From: Pseudomonadota bacterium
GTDB lineage: Bacteria; Pseudomonadota; Alphaproteobacteria; Sphingomonadales; Sphingomonadaceae
Length of the DNA stretch: 64,000 nt
Assembly (NCBI GenBank): GCA_020160755.1
Contig: JAIUPN010000001.1
Location: 868,001-932,000, forward strand
Direction: 5' to 3'
Shown here: positions 26,262-35,053 of the stretch, piece after piece
How the letters are laid out: each line of letters begins with the position of its first letter
Numbering within the stretch: the stretch's first letter is position 1
The notes under the pieces: generated by a model
Told to the model about the DNA's origin: nothing
Seen by the model: only the letters and a program-made list of their open reading frames with translations
Databases searched by the model: none
Position numbers and translations under genes: made by a program

Positions 26262-27047
26262 CTAGTCTTTCGGCTTGTAGCCGAACGCCTTCGCCGCGAG
26301 CTTCACGACCGCCGGGTCGCGATCGGAGGGCGTCATCGGCACCGCCGACTCCAGCGTTTCGACGATATAGGTCAGCGCCGCGATGCGTGCCGCCTTCTTG
26401 TTGTTGCCGTCGATCACTTTCCACGGCGCCCAGCGCGTGTTCGTCTGCGCGAACATCTCTTCCATCGCGGCGAGATAGTCCTTGCGCTTCGAGCGGTTGC
26501 GATAGTCCTCGGTTCCGGTTTTCCAGCGCTTCCACGGATCGTCGAGGCGATCGGCGAAGCGCCTGTCCTGCTCGTCCTGTGTGATGTGGATGAAGAGTTT
26601 GACGAGGTTCGTGCGGCTGCCGGTGAGCTGCGCCTCGAACTCGTTGATCTCGTCATAACCTTTGCGCCATTCGGCTTCGCTCGCGAAACCCTCGACGCGC
26701 TCGACGAGCACGCGGCCGTACCAGCTGCGGTCGAAGATCGAGATTTCGCGGTTGCCGGGCAGGCGTTTCCAGAAGCGCCAGAGGAAATGACGCGCCTTTT
26801 CCTCGTCATTGGGCGCAGCTATCGGCCACACTTCGAAATAGCGCGGGTCGAGCGACGCGGTCAGCCGCTGGATGATCCCGCCCTTCCCCGCCGCGTCCCA
26901 GCCCTCGAACATGATGATGCTGCGCTGACCGTGGATGATATGTGCCGCCTGAAGCCGTTCGAGCCGATCCTCGAGCGCCGCGAGGGTATCGGAATAGTCG
27001 CCATCATATCTGGCGCCGGTTTCAAAGTCGGAAAGGGAGATGCTCAT
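26262..27047 (-). CDS. ppk2: Polyphosphate kinase 2 family protein
   Basis: PPK2 enzymes move phosphate between polyphosphate and nucleotides. The 261-residue P-loop protein has Walker A GWDAAGKGG (49-57), the Walker B/lid motif IFDRSWYGRVLVERVEG with Asp106, and PIAAPNDEEKARHFLWRFW. The Trp in the Walker A (rather than Arg) and the APNDEE segment resemble the AMP-phosphorylating PAP/class II forms more than class I, but direction and nucleotide cannot be told from sequence. ppk1 and ppx lie 7-10 kb away in this window. Confidence 0.92.
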   Translation of the reverse strand: MSISLSDFETGARYDGDYSDTLAALEDRLERLQAAHIIHGQRSIIMFEGWDAAGKGGIIQRLTASLDPRYFEVWPIAAPNDEEKARHFLWRFWKRLPGNREISIFDRSWYGRVLVERVEGFASEAEWRKGYDEINEFEAQLTGSRTNLVKLFIHITQDEQDRRFADRLDDPWKRWKTGTEDYRNRSKRKDYLAAMEEMFAQTNTRWAPWKVIDGNNKKAARIAALTYIVETLESAVPMTPSDRDPAVVKLAAKAFGYKPKD

Positions 27048-27145
27048 TCATCCATCCTAGCGCGGGCCGGGCTTCCGACCAAGCGCGCGATCAGCCGATG
27101 TCGTTTTCTGGCACAGCGCGCGCGACGTTCGTTATGCGCCGCACA

Positions 27146-28015
27146 TCAGAGCAGCTCCGCGAGCAGCGCGGCGACGCGCGCCGGGTTTTCCATTGGGATG
27201 AAGTGCGTGTGGTCGCCCCAGAGTTCGTCGCGCCCGGCGCCGATCGCGGGACCAAGCCCCGTCCACGTCGGGCTCAGCGAGAAATCGAGCTCACCGCCGC
27301 GCTCGCCGGTCGGGGCACGGATGACGGTCGACGGCACCGACAGATAATGCAGCCACTCATGCGGACTGGTGCGTAGCGCATTCTGGTAGACCGAGGCTTC
27401 GAGCGCCGGCGGACAGGCCAGCTCCAGCCCCTGTCCGTCTGCGACGGGGAGCAGGCCATGGATGCAATAGTCGGCGAGGACGCGCGGATCCCAGTTCGCA
27501 TAGGGCGGCCGATCGGCGAAACGCGCGCGCATCTCTTCGGCGCTGGCCCATGCGTTACGCCGGCGCGCTACCGGGTGGTCGGCGGGATCGGGAATAGGCC
27601 CCGCGTCGCCCGCGTAGAAGGCAGGATCCATGATCACCGGGTCGATCAGGACGAGGTGGGCGAAAGCGGCGGGCCGCTGCGACGCAAGCCGCGTGAGCAC
27701 ATAGGCGCCCATGCTGTGCCCGCAGCCGACGAGCGGATGGCCGCCGAGGCCGTCGAGCAGTGGCAGCAGCGCGTCGGAGGTCGCCGCCCAATTGGCAAGC
27801 GTCGCGGGACGAAAGCTGCGCCCATGGCCGCGATGGTCGGGGGCGATGACGTGCGTGCCCGCGGGAAGCGCCGCGACGACCCGGTCCCAAAGCCGAGCGT
27901 GAAAACCCGTCGCGTGAAGCAGGAGCAGCGAAGGCCCATGCCCCCGCTCACCCCATTCGAACCAGCAGATGTCGCCTTCCGGCGTTTCCAGCCGATGCTC
28001 CCGCGGTTCGCTCAC
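27146..28015 (-). CDS. Alpha/beta hydrolase
   Basis: A 289-residue cytoplasmic alpha/beta-hydrolase fold protein. The oxyanion region LLLLHATGFHARLW, the nucleophile elbow GCGHSMGAY (Ser about 100) and the C-terminal His in GDHTHFIPME are present, with an intervening lid. It starts 3 bases downstream of aspS on the same strand, so it may be in one transcript with it. Substrate unknown; esterase or lactonase-type activity is likely. No signal peptide is seen. Confidence 0.85.
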   Translation of the reverse strand: MSEPREHRLETPEGDICWFEWGERGHGPSLLLLHATGFHARLWDRVVAALPAGTHVIAPDHRGHGRSFRPATLANWAATSDALLPLLDGLGGHPLVGCGHSMGAYVLTRLASQRPAAFAHLVLIDPVIMDPAFYAGDAGPIPDPADHPVARRRNAWASAEEMRARFADRPPYANWDPRVLADYCIHGLLPVADGQGLELACPPALEASVYQNALRTSPHEWLHYLSVPSTVIRAPTGERGGELDFSLSPTWTGLGPAIGAGRDELWGDHTHFIPMENPARVAALLAELL

Positions 28016-28018
28016 GCT

Positions 28019-29809
28019 TTAGCTCTTCGGGCCGTCGACGAGGCGGATGCTGAGTTCCTTGAGCTGTTTTTCGCTGACCGGCGCCGGCGCGCCCATCATC
28101 AGATCCTCGGCCTTCTGGGTCATCGGGAAGACGATCACTTCGCGGATATTGGGTTCGTCGGCGAGCAGCATCACGATACGGTCGACGCCCGGCGCCGACC
28201 CGCCGTGCGGCGGCGCGCCGAATTTGAAGGCGTTGATCATGCCCGCGAAATTGGTGTCGACGTCGGCCTGCGAATAGCCCGCGATCTCGAACGCCTTGTA
28301 CATGATGTCGGGGCGGTGGTTCCGGATCGCGCCCGACGACAGTTCGACGCCGTTGCAGACGATGTCGTACTGGTAAGCGAGGATATCGAGCGGATCCTTG
28401 CCCGTCAGCGCGTCCATCTCGCCCTGCGGCATCGAGAAGGGATTATGGCTGAAATCGATCTTGCCGGTGTCCTCGTCGGCCTCGAACATCGGGAAGTCGA
28501 CGATCCAGCAGAATTCGAAGCGGCTCTTGTCGATCAGGCCCAGCTGATCGGCGACGCGCGTGCGCGCGAGGCCCGCAAGCTTCGCGGCCTTCGCCTCGAC
28601 GCCCGCTGCAAAGAAGATGCCGTCGTTCGGGCCGAGGCCCATCGCGTCGGCGATCGCCTTCATACCGTCCTGGCCGTGGTTGTTGGCGATCGGGCCGCCG
28701 AACACGCCGTCCTTCTGCGTCGCATAACCAAGGCCGGGGAAGCCTTCCGACTGCGCCCAGCTGTTCATCTCGTCGAAGAATTTGCGGCTCTTCTCATGCG
28801 TTTCGGGGGCGGCAACGGCGCGGACGACCTGACCTTCCTCGACCATCGTCGCGAAACGGCCAAAGCCCGATCCCTTGAAGAAATCGCCCACGTCATGGAC
28901 CAGCAGCGGGTTACGCAGGTCGGGCTTGTCGCTGCCATATTTCAGCATCGATTCGCGGTACGGAATGCGCTGGAACGGCAGCGACGATACGGTGCGGCCC
29001 TTGCCGTCGAAATCGGCGAATTCCTCGAAGACGCCGTGCAGGACGGGTTCGATGGCGTTGAAGACGTCGTCCTGCGTGACGAAGCTCATCTCGAAATCGA
29101 GCTGGTAGAATTCGCCGGGCGAGCGGTCGGCGCGTGCGTCCTCGTCGCGGAAGCAGGGCGCGATCTGGAAATAGCGGTCGAAGCCCGCGACCATCAGCAG
29201 CTGCTTGAACATCTGCGGCGCCTGCGGCAGCGCGTAGAATTTGCCGGGATGAACGCGGCTCGGCACCAGATAGTCGCGTGCGCCTTCGGGGCTGCTCGCG
29301 GTCAGGATCGGCGTCTGGAATTCGGTGAAGCCCTGATCGATCATCCGGCGGCGCAGCGACGAAATCACGTTCGAACGCAGCACGATATTCTTGTGCAGCC
29401 GCTCGCGGCGGAGATCGAGGAAGCGGTTGGTGAGGCGGATTTCCTCGGGATATTCGGTTTCGCCGAACACCGGCAGCGGCAGGCGATCGGCGGCCGACTG
29501 CACGGTCACCGCGCTCGGATAGATTTCGATCTCGCCGGTCGCCAGCTTCGGGTTGAGCGTCTCGGGCGACCGTGCCGCGACCTTGCCCGTGAAGGTCAGG
29601 ACGGACTCGGGGCCCAGCGCATTGACGGTGGGATAAAGGTCCGAGCCGGTTTCCACCACGATCTGGGTGATCCCGTAATGGTCGCGAAGATCGACGAAGA
29701 GAACATTCGCATGTTCGCGCGTACGATGCACCCAACCCGAAAGACGGACTTCCTCGCCGACGTTGGCGGCGCGAAGATCTGCGCATGTGTGGGTACGATA
29801 GGCGTGCAT
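28019..29809 (-). CDS. aspS: Aspartate-tRNA ligase, probably non-discriminating (AspRS)
   Basis: Charges tRNA-Asp, and probably also tRNA-Asn, with aspartate. The 596-residue class IIb synthetase has the N-terminal OB-fold anticodon domain (about 1-105), motif 2 ([25 protein letters not shown] region), the bacterial GAD insertion (about 290-415) and motif 3 ([13 protein letters not shown]). In the OB fold, His33 (TREHANVLF) stands where discriminating bacterial AspRS has Leu; a His there is typical of non-discriminating enzymes that work with GatCAB. The ATG at 29809 is chosen for the family-like N-terminus [13 protein letters not shown]; a Met one codon earlier is possible. Confidence 0.96.
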   Translation of the reverse strand: MHAYRTHTCADLRAANVGEEVRLSGWVHRTREHANVLFVDLRDHYGITQIVVETGSDLYPTVNALGPESVLTFTGKVAARSPETLNPKLATGEIEIYPSAVTVQSAADRLPLPVFGETEYPEEIRLTNRFLDLRRERLHKNIVLRSNVISSLRRRMIDQGFTEFQTPILTASSPEGARDYLVPSRVHPGKFYALPQAPQMFKQLLMVAGFDRYFQIAPCFRDEDARADRSPGEFYQLDFEMSFVTQDDVFNAIEPVLHGVFEEFADFDGKGRTVSSLPFQRIPYRESMLKYGSDKPDLRNPLLVHDVGDFFKGSGFGRFATMVEEGQVVRAVAAPETHEKSRKFFDEMNSWAQSEGFPGLGYATQKDGVFGGPIANNHGQDGMKAIADAMGLGPNDGIFFAAGVEAKAAKLAGLARTRVADQLGLIDKSRFEFCWIVDFPMFEADEDTGKIDFSHNPFSMPQGEMDALTGKDPLDILAYQYDIVCNGVELSSGAIRNHRPDIMYKAFEIAGYSQADVDTNFAGMINAFKFGAPPHGGSAPGVDRIVMLLADEPNIREVIVFPMTQKAEDLMMGAPAPVSEKQLKELSIRLVDGPKS

Positions 29810-29912
29810 CATTTCGTCTTTCAATGTTCGGGAGCGCGCGCAGGAAAAACGCGCCGATATGGCCGCGCCTAAGGCAGGTCGGCGCGCCATTTGTCAAGGG
29901 TCGAAGGCCAAA

Positions 29913-31424
29913 TCAGCAGGTCAATCCGAGGCCATCGAGCACCTCGCTGCCGAACAGCGCGCGATGTGCCGGATCGGGCAGCAGCCGGTCGCGCGCGGCG
30001 CGCCAGCGACGGAAATCCTCGCCATAATCGGCGGCGACGCGCGCCGCGTCGAGCCGGCAGCTTTTTGCCCAATGCCGGGTGAAGGCGACGCCCTCGGCAT
30101 CGAGACGTTCGACGACACGCGCATAGGCATCGGCGGTGCGCTGGCTCCGCGGGCCGTCGAAATCGATCACGGCGTTGTGCGGGAAGCGCGCGGGTGCCAG
30201 CAATCCCTGCGCACGCTCCATGAAGCGCACGGTGACCACGGTCGAGCCGCCGTGCCGTGCATAGACGGCGCAAACGAGTTCAAAGACATGCGCGAGATCG
30301 GCGCGGTCGATGGTCACCGAGGCATTGAACAGGTCGGCGAGCGGCCGGTGCGTATCGAGCCCCTCCCCCCAACTGCCATAGACCGGCGGCGCGCCGACAT
30401 CGGGGCCGCTCGCATACCCCTGTTTCATCGCGAATTGCAGAAGCGGCCCTCTTGCCCACGGATAATCGTTGAGGAAACGGCCGAGCAGGCTGAGCGCGTC
30501 ATAGCCCGCGCCCAGCTGACCCGGCGTTGCACGCGGATAATCGTCGCGCCAGGGCTCGCGATACAGGAAACGCAGCATCGCCGGCCGCTTGAACGGCTTG
30601 TACGGATTGACGATCATCTGGACGAAATCGGGGTCCTGATCGAGCGCATAGGCCGCCGAGAAACGCCGGAAGTCTCCCGCCGCAAGCCAGCGCAGCGCCG
30701 CCGCATCGACCTTCCGCAAATTCTGGATCGGGCGGACGAGGAATTTCGGGACGCTATCGACAACGAGCGCGGTGACGATACCGAGCGAGCCGACCGGCAG
30801 CTGTGCCGCGGCAAACGTCGCATCGTCGCGCAGCGGCGTCGAACCGGTGGCAGCGACGAACGCGTCGCTCATCACCCCCGCACCGGGTTCGATCCAGTGG
30901 ATGCCGGCGGGGGTGACGATCTGCACGGCGCGGATATGATCCTGAATACCACCGCGCGCGATCATCGAACCGTGCGTGCCCGTCGCTGCGGCGCCCGCGA
31001 AGGTCTGGCCATTGCCCGCACCGCTGGTCCACAGCGAGCGCCCCTGTTCCTCGAACTTGTCCGAAACCTCATCGACGAGCGCGCCCGCTTCGACGAGCAT
31101 CAACGCGTTCGCGTCGATGCCGGGCCGTACATCGTCGGCGCCGATGCGAAAGCAGCGGTTGAAGCGGCGCGTATGGAGCAGCCAGCTTTGCGAACTGATG
31201 TTGACGTTCGACGGCGACCAGCCCGCGCCGAGCGGCCGGACGCGGCGCTGCGCCGTGGCTGCCTGCGTCAGCCAGTCCTGCACCGACTTTGCCGCAATGG
31301 CGATCTCGTCGCGGCCGCGCGGCGCGTCGCCGCTGCGCAAGGCAAATCGCGTCGCCGCCTCGCACGTGCCGGTGCCATGATAATTGGTCCAGCGCCCCTC
31401 GTCGCCGAGCTTCACGATCGGCAT
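29913..31424 (-). CDS. FAD-linked oxidase of the D-arabinono-1,4-lactone oxidase family
   Basis: A 503-residue vanillyl-alcohol-oxidase-fold protein. The N-terminal FAD-binding domain shows VRPLGAGWSPSNVNIS and GNGQTFAGAAATGTHGSM; the C-terminal ALO-like cap ends with HWAKSCRLDAARV and a terminal YGEDFRRW motif. Such enzymes oxidise sugar lactones or alditols; the substrate here is unknown. Its ATG overlaps the stop of the upstream 109-residue membrane protein (TGATG), so the two are co-translated and may act together. The frame continues upstream to 33110 only as a shadow of rnd. No signal peptide is visible. Confidence 0.85.
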   Translation of the reverse strand: MPIVKLGDEGRWTNYHGTGTCEAATRFALRSGDAPRGRDEIAIAAKSVQDWLTQAATAQRRVRPLGAGWSPSNVNISSQSWLLHTRRFNRCFRIGADDVRPGIDANALMLVEAGALVDEVSDKFEEQGRSLWTSGAGNGQTFAGAAATGTHGSMIARGGIQDHIRAVQIVTPAGIHWIEPGAGVMSDAFVAATGSTPLRDDATFAAAQLPVGSLGIVTALVVDSVPKFLVRPIQNLRKVDAAALRWLAAGDFRRFSAAYALDQDPDFVQMIVNPYKPFKRPAMLRFLYREPWRDDYPRATPGQLGAGYDALSLLGRFLNDYPWARGPLLQFAMKQGYASGPDVGAPPVYGSWGEGLDTHRPLADLFNASVTIDRADLAHVFELVCAVYARHGGSTVVTVRFMERAQGLLAPARFPHNAVIDFDGPRSQRTADAYARVVERLDAEGVAFTRHWAKSCRLDAARVAADYGEDFRRWRAARDRLLPDPAHRALFGSEVLDGLGLTC

Positions 31425-31753
31425 CACGCGTCTCCCAGCGGCAGGATGCCGGCGTGCGCGCGCCACGCGACGGTGACCGGACGAAGGAAGCCGAAGGTCG
31501 CGATGGCCACGAGCATCTGGCGCCGCGTCGCGAAGACGCGGACGTCGCACAGGCCGTGATCGGATTCGGGCGCCACAAAGGGCTGCGCGGCGGCGCTCGC
31601 GAAACCCCAGCCCTTCAGCGTCACGACCATCGATTCTTCGTCGAGCGGTCGCGGATTGGCGATCGATACGAAAATATCGGCCTGCCCCGCGGCATATTGC
31701 CCGAAAAGCAGCACAAAACCGAGCGCGGCAAGCGCCCAACCGAGCCACATCAT
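31424..31753 (-). CDS. Small membrane protein coupled to the FAD oxidase gene
   Basis: A 109-residue protein of unknown family. The first 25 residues are one hydrophobic membrane helix (MMWLGWALAALGFVLLFGQY), followed by a soluble domain with two or three short strands and a moderately hydrophobic C-terminal part. The start at 31753 follows a GGGA site; a longer frame from 31843 is less likely. It overlaps the FAD oxidase by one base (TGATG). It could be a membrane anchor or electron acceptor partner, which is inference from gene coupling alone. It is divergent from rnd. Confidence 0.6.
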   Translation of the reverse strand: MMWLGWALAALGFVLLFGQYAAGQADIFVSIANPRPLDEESMVVTLKGWGFASAAAQPFVAPESDHGLCDVRVFATRRQMLVAIATFGFLRPVTVAWRAHAGILPLGDA

Positions 31754-31862
31754 GCCCCAATTCCCTTCGTCTTTTTCCCCAGCCGGTGTTCCGGCTTCGC
31801 GACCCGAAGAGCACGGACAATTTTTCCTGCCCGTTACTTCCAACTAGCTGTATAGGCGCGCT

Positions 31863-33038
31863 ATGCAAGTCCATCCGTTGATCGAAACCAGCGCCGCGCT
31901 CGTCGAATTTTGCGACCTCATTCGGAACAGCGATTTCATCGCTGTCGATACCGAATTCATGCGGGAAAATACTTTCTGGCCAGAGCTTTGCCTGATCCAG
32001 GTGGCCGACCGCGACCATGCGGCTGCGATCGATCCGATGGCGCCCGGCATCGATCTGAAGCCGCTGCTCGACCTGCTCGTCGCCAATGAGGACATGCTGA
32101 AGGTCTTTCATGCGGGCGGACAGGATGTCGAAATCATCTTCAACCTGACCGGCAAGACCCCGCACCCGATCTTCGACACGCAGATCGGCCAGATGGCGAT
32201 CGGCCAGGCCGAACAGGTCGGCTATTCCAACCTCGTCGAGGCGTGGATCGGCATCCAGCTCGACAAAGGCGCGCGTTTCACCGACTGGAGCCGCCGCCCG
32301 CTCGACAAGCGCCAGATCGACTATGCGATCGGCGACGTCACGCATCTCGCGAAGATTTTCCCGATGATGCTCGACAAGCTGATCAAGACCGGCCGCGGTC
32401 ACTGGCTTGACGAGGAAATGGAAAAGCTCGCCGACCCCGCCAACTACAGCGTCGATCCCGACAAGGCGTGGCAGCGGATCAAGATCCCCTCGCGCAAGCC
32501 CGACGTGCTCGGTCGCCTGCAATCGCTCGCCGCATGGCGCGAGCGCGAGGCACGTTCCAAAAACCTGCCGCGCGGCCGCATCGTCAAGGACGAGACGCTC
32601 GCCGACCTCGCCGCGCATCCGCCGAAGGATCAGGACGGGCTTGGACGCGTCCGCGGGCTGTCGGCGACATGGAAATCGAACGATATCGGCGCGCGGCTGA
32701 TGGATGCGCTGACCAATGCGAAGCCGATGGCAAAGGACGACATGCCCGACCGCGCGCCGCGCGGACCGGGGCTCGGCAAGGAAGGCGTGCTCGTTGCCGA
32801 CCTGCTCAAGCTGCTGCTCAAGATTCGTGCGCGCGAGCTCAACGTCGCGGCGCGGCTGATCGCGCGCAGCGACGACCTCGAAACGCTGGCGGCGGGCGGC
32901 CGCGACGGCATCGCGATGATGGAGGGCTGGCGTTACGAGGTGTTCGGCCACGCCGCGCTCGACCTCGTCGAAGGCCGGATGGGTTTCGCGGTCAAAAACG
33001 GCAAGCTGGTGATGAGCGAGATCGACAGCGCCGCCTGA
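31863..33038 (+). CDS. rnd: Ribonuclease D
   Basis: 3'-5' exoribonuclease that helps mature tRNA and other stable RNAs. The 391-residue protein has a DEDDy nuclease domain (about 1-175) with Asp29 and Glu31 in AVDTEFMRE, the FHAGGQDVEIIF motif, and the Tyr-Asp pair in YAIGDVTHL, followed by HRDC domains (about 205-285 and 295-375). Length and domain order match bacterial RNase D. A promoter region shared with the divergent membrane protein gene lies upstream (about 110 bp). Confidence 0.96.
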   Translation: MQVHPLIETSAALVEFCDLIRNSDFIAVDTEFMRENTFWPELCLIQVADRDHAAAIDPMAPGIDLKPLLDLLVANEDMLKVFHAGGQDVEIIFNLTGKTPHPIFDTQIGQMAIGQAEQVGYSNLVEAWIGIQLDKGARFTDWSRRPLDKRQIDYAIGDVTHLAKIFPMMLDKLIKTGRGHWLDEEMEKLADPANYSVDPDKAWQRIKIPSRKPDVLGRLQSLAAWREREARSKNLPRGRIVKDETLADLAAHPPKDQDGLGRVRGLSATWKSNDIGARLMDALTNAKPMAKDDMPDRAPRGPGLGKEGVLVADLLKLLLKIRARELNVAARLIARSDDLETLAAGGRDGIAMMEGWRYEVFGHAALDLVEGRMGFAVKNGKLVMSEIDSAA

Positions 33039-33113
33039 ACGGCCGGCCCATATCATTTGCGCGGCACCCGGCGTTGCCCCATAAACGGCTCCATCAAAAT
33101 GAAGGAGCAAGCC

Positions 33114-33521
33114 ATGCGTTATCCCATTGCCATCGCCTTGGTTGCCATCGGTCTTGCGGGCTGCAACGCATCGCCGACAAAGACCGAAAGCCCCGCCACG
33201 GACACGGCAGAATCAGCCGCACCCAGGGCCGACGCAACGGCCCCACCCGCCGCCGAGCTCGTCCGCTATAGCTGTGCCGACGGATCGACCGTCGAGGCGC
33301 GCTATCCGACCCCCGACACGGCGCAGATCGTCACCAACGGCAAGACGGTGGACATGAAGGTCGCGCAATCCGCGAGCGGCGCGCGCTATGTCGGCGGCGG
33401 CTGGCAATGGTGGACGAAGGGCATGACCGACGGGATGCTCGCGCCGCTCAAGGCCGGCGAAGACATCGCATCGGCCGCAGGGACGAGCTGCACCGCGGCG
33501 GCAGCCCAAACCGTCAACTAG
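33114..33521 (+). CDS. MliC-like lipoprotein (putative C-type lysozyme inhibitor)
   Basis: A 135-residue lipoprotein with a signal peptide and lipobox LAGC (Cys17), a flexible Ala/Thr/Pro-rich linker (about 20-50) and a C-terminal beta domain resembling MliC (VRYSCADGSTVEARY, ARYVGGGWQWWTKG), with a Cys pair that could form a disulfide. MliC proteins bind and inhibit host C-type lysozymes, but many bacterial homologues have untested roles. AAGGAG before the ATG at 33114 fixes the start over earlier ATGs. Convergent with ppx; the stop codons overlap. Confidence 0.75.
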   Translation: MRYPIAIALVAIGLAGCNASPTKTESPATDTAESAAPRADATAPPAAELVRYSCADGSTVEARYPTPDTAQIVTNGKTVDMKVAQSASGARYVGGGWQWWTKGMTDGMLAPLKAGEDIASAAGTSCTAAAAQTVN

Positions 33522-35053
33522 TCCGGCATTTCGACCACGGGTTCGGCGCCCAGCGCATTCGCCAGCGCGCGAAGGCGCCGTTCCACGGCCTCGCCCGCCA
33601 GATCATGCCATTCGCGTGCGAGGGCAAGCCGCAGCTTGCCGTCGGCGAGCGCGATCGAACTGCCGCCGAGCGGGGCCTGGATGCCGCCGGTCAGGCGCTG
33701 TGCAAGACGGATCGCCAGCCCCCATTGCCGCGCCCGCGCCAGCCGTTCGGGCGACACGAGGCCGCCCATCGCCGGGAATTCGGCGTCGGCGCCGCCAAAG
33801 CCCGCGTAGAGGGCCCGCGCGAGGAGGATGCGGCCCGGAATATCGATGCTGCGCCAGTTGCCGTGCAAGCCGATCTCGGTGCCCCGCTCGGCGCGGAAAT
33901 CGGGGTTTGCCGACCAGGCGACGTCGCTGAGCAGGCTGGCGGCGAGACGGACGCGGCTGTCGACAGGCGCCTCGTCGGCGAACAGCGGCGCGATCCATTC
34001 GGCGATCGCGCGGCCGTGCGGGGCGAAACGCGCGAGGCGGCGGCCCTCGAATTCGGCGGCGACGATCAGCGGGTCCTGCGCGCGCGTTTCGGCGTCAAGC
34101 GCCTGATAGAGCAATCCTTCGCGAAGCCCCGACGAGGACACCGTCATTTCGGGCACGTCGAGGATGTTGACGAGCGTCGCGAGCAGCGCCGCCGCATCGG
34201 GCAAGGCCGCGGCGCGGTTCGACGCCATGCCGGGAATCGCGCGCAATTCCTCGAAACTCAGCCGTCTCGTCGCGCGGGTAAGGCGGCGCAGCGCGGTGCG
34301 CGGCAAGCTGTGCTGGTCGAGCACCGCGAGCGGGTCCTTCGTCAGCTCGAGATCGAGGCGCGAGAGCGCACGCCACGAACCGCCGACGAGATAGAGCGGT
34401 AGCCCGGCAAGGCCCTCGCCGGGCCAGCCCGCGGCGCGGAGCATCTTGCGCACCGCGCGCTCGAACGCCTGTTCGCCGTCTTTGCGGAGCGCGGGCAAAC
34501 GCAGCACGCCGAGCGGAAAGGATGCGCGGCGGCCGACCCGGCCATCCGACACTTCGGCGAGTTCGAGACTGCCGCCGCCGAGATCGACCGCGATACCGTG
34601 CGCGTCGGGAATCGCCGCAAGCACCCCATGCCCGGCCGCTTCGGCTTCCTCCTCGCCCGACAGCAGGCGGATGTTCAGCCCCGCCTCGGCCGCGGCGGCG
34701 ATGAAGTCGGGGCCGTTCGCGGCGTCGCGCACCGCGGCGGTCGCGACGCACTGCACGTCCTGCACATCCATATGCTTCGCGAGCAGCGCGTAACGGCGAA
34801 GCGCGACGAGGCCGCGCTCGGCGTCCTGCGGCGCGATCCGGCCGTCGATCGCGAGGCCGCGACCGAGCCCTGCAGCGACCTTTTCGTTGAAGATCACCGC
34901 CGGCGCGCGCGCGGGTCCTTCATAGACGACAATGCGCACCGAGTTCGAGCCGATGTCGATGACCGCCGAGCGGTGGACCGTCTGTTTCGGAGGGCGCAGC
35001 AAACAGGATTCCGTTTCAGTCTTCGCGTGTGTCGAAAGCGAGCGTGGGAACAT
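33518..35053 (-). CDS. ppx: Exopolyphosphatase (Ppx/GppA family)
   Basis: Hydrolyses polyphosphate, and possibly pppGpp, processively. The 511-residue protein has the actin-like phosphatase fold with SAVIDIGSNSVRIVVYE (about 29-45), GLGRGLAIDG, LSGEEEAEAAGHG and AVDLGGGSLELAE, then a C-terminal helical domain. The most upstream ATG at 35053 lies inside ppk1 and gives a 38-base overlap; a TTG near 35002 would give a shorter start, so the N-terminus is uncertain. It is the last gene of the DUF2066-hdaA-ppk1-ppx operon. Confidence 0.93.
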   Translation of the reverse strand: MFPRSLSTHAKTETESCLLRPPKQTVHRSAVIDIGSNSVRIVVYEGPARAPAVIFNEKVAAGLGRGLAIDGRIAPQDAERGLVALRRYALLAKHMDVQDVQCVATAAVRDAANGPDFIAAAAEAGLNIRLLSGEEEAEAAGHGVLAAIPDAHGIAVDLGGGSLELAEVSDGRVGRRASFPLGVLRLPALRKDGEQAFERAVRKMLRAAGWPGEGLAGLPLYLVGGSWRALSRLDLELTKDPLAVLDQHSLPRTALRRLTRATRRLSFEELRAIPGMASNRAAALPDAAALLATLVNILDVPEMTVSSSGLREGLLYQALDAETRAQDPLIVAAEFEGRRLARFAPHGRAIAEWIAPLFADEAPVDSRVRLAASLLSDVAWSANPDFRAERGTEIGLHGNWRSIDIPGRILLARALYAGFGGADAEFPAMGGLVSPERLARARQWGLAIRLAQRLTGGIQAPLGGSSIALADGKLRLALAREWHDLAGEAVERRLRALANALGAEPVVEMPD

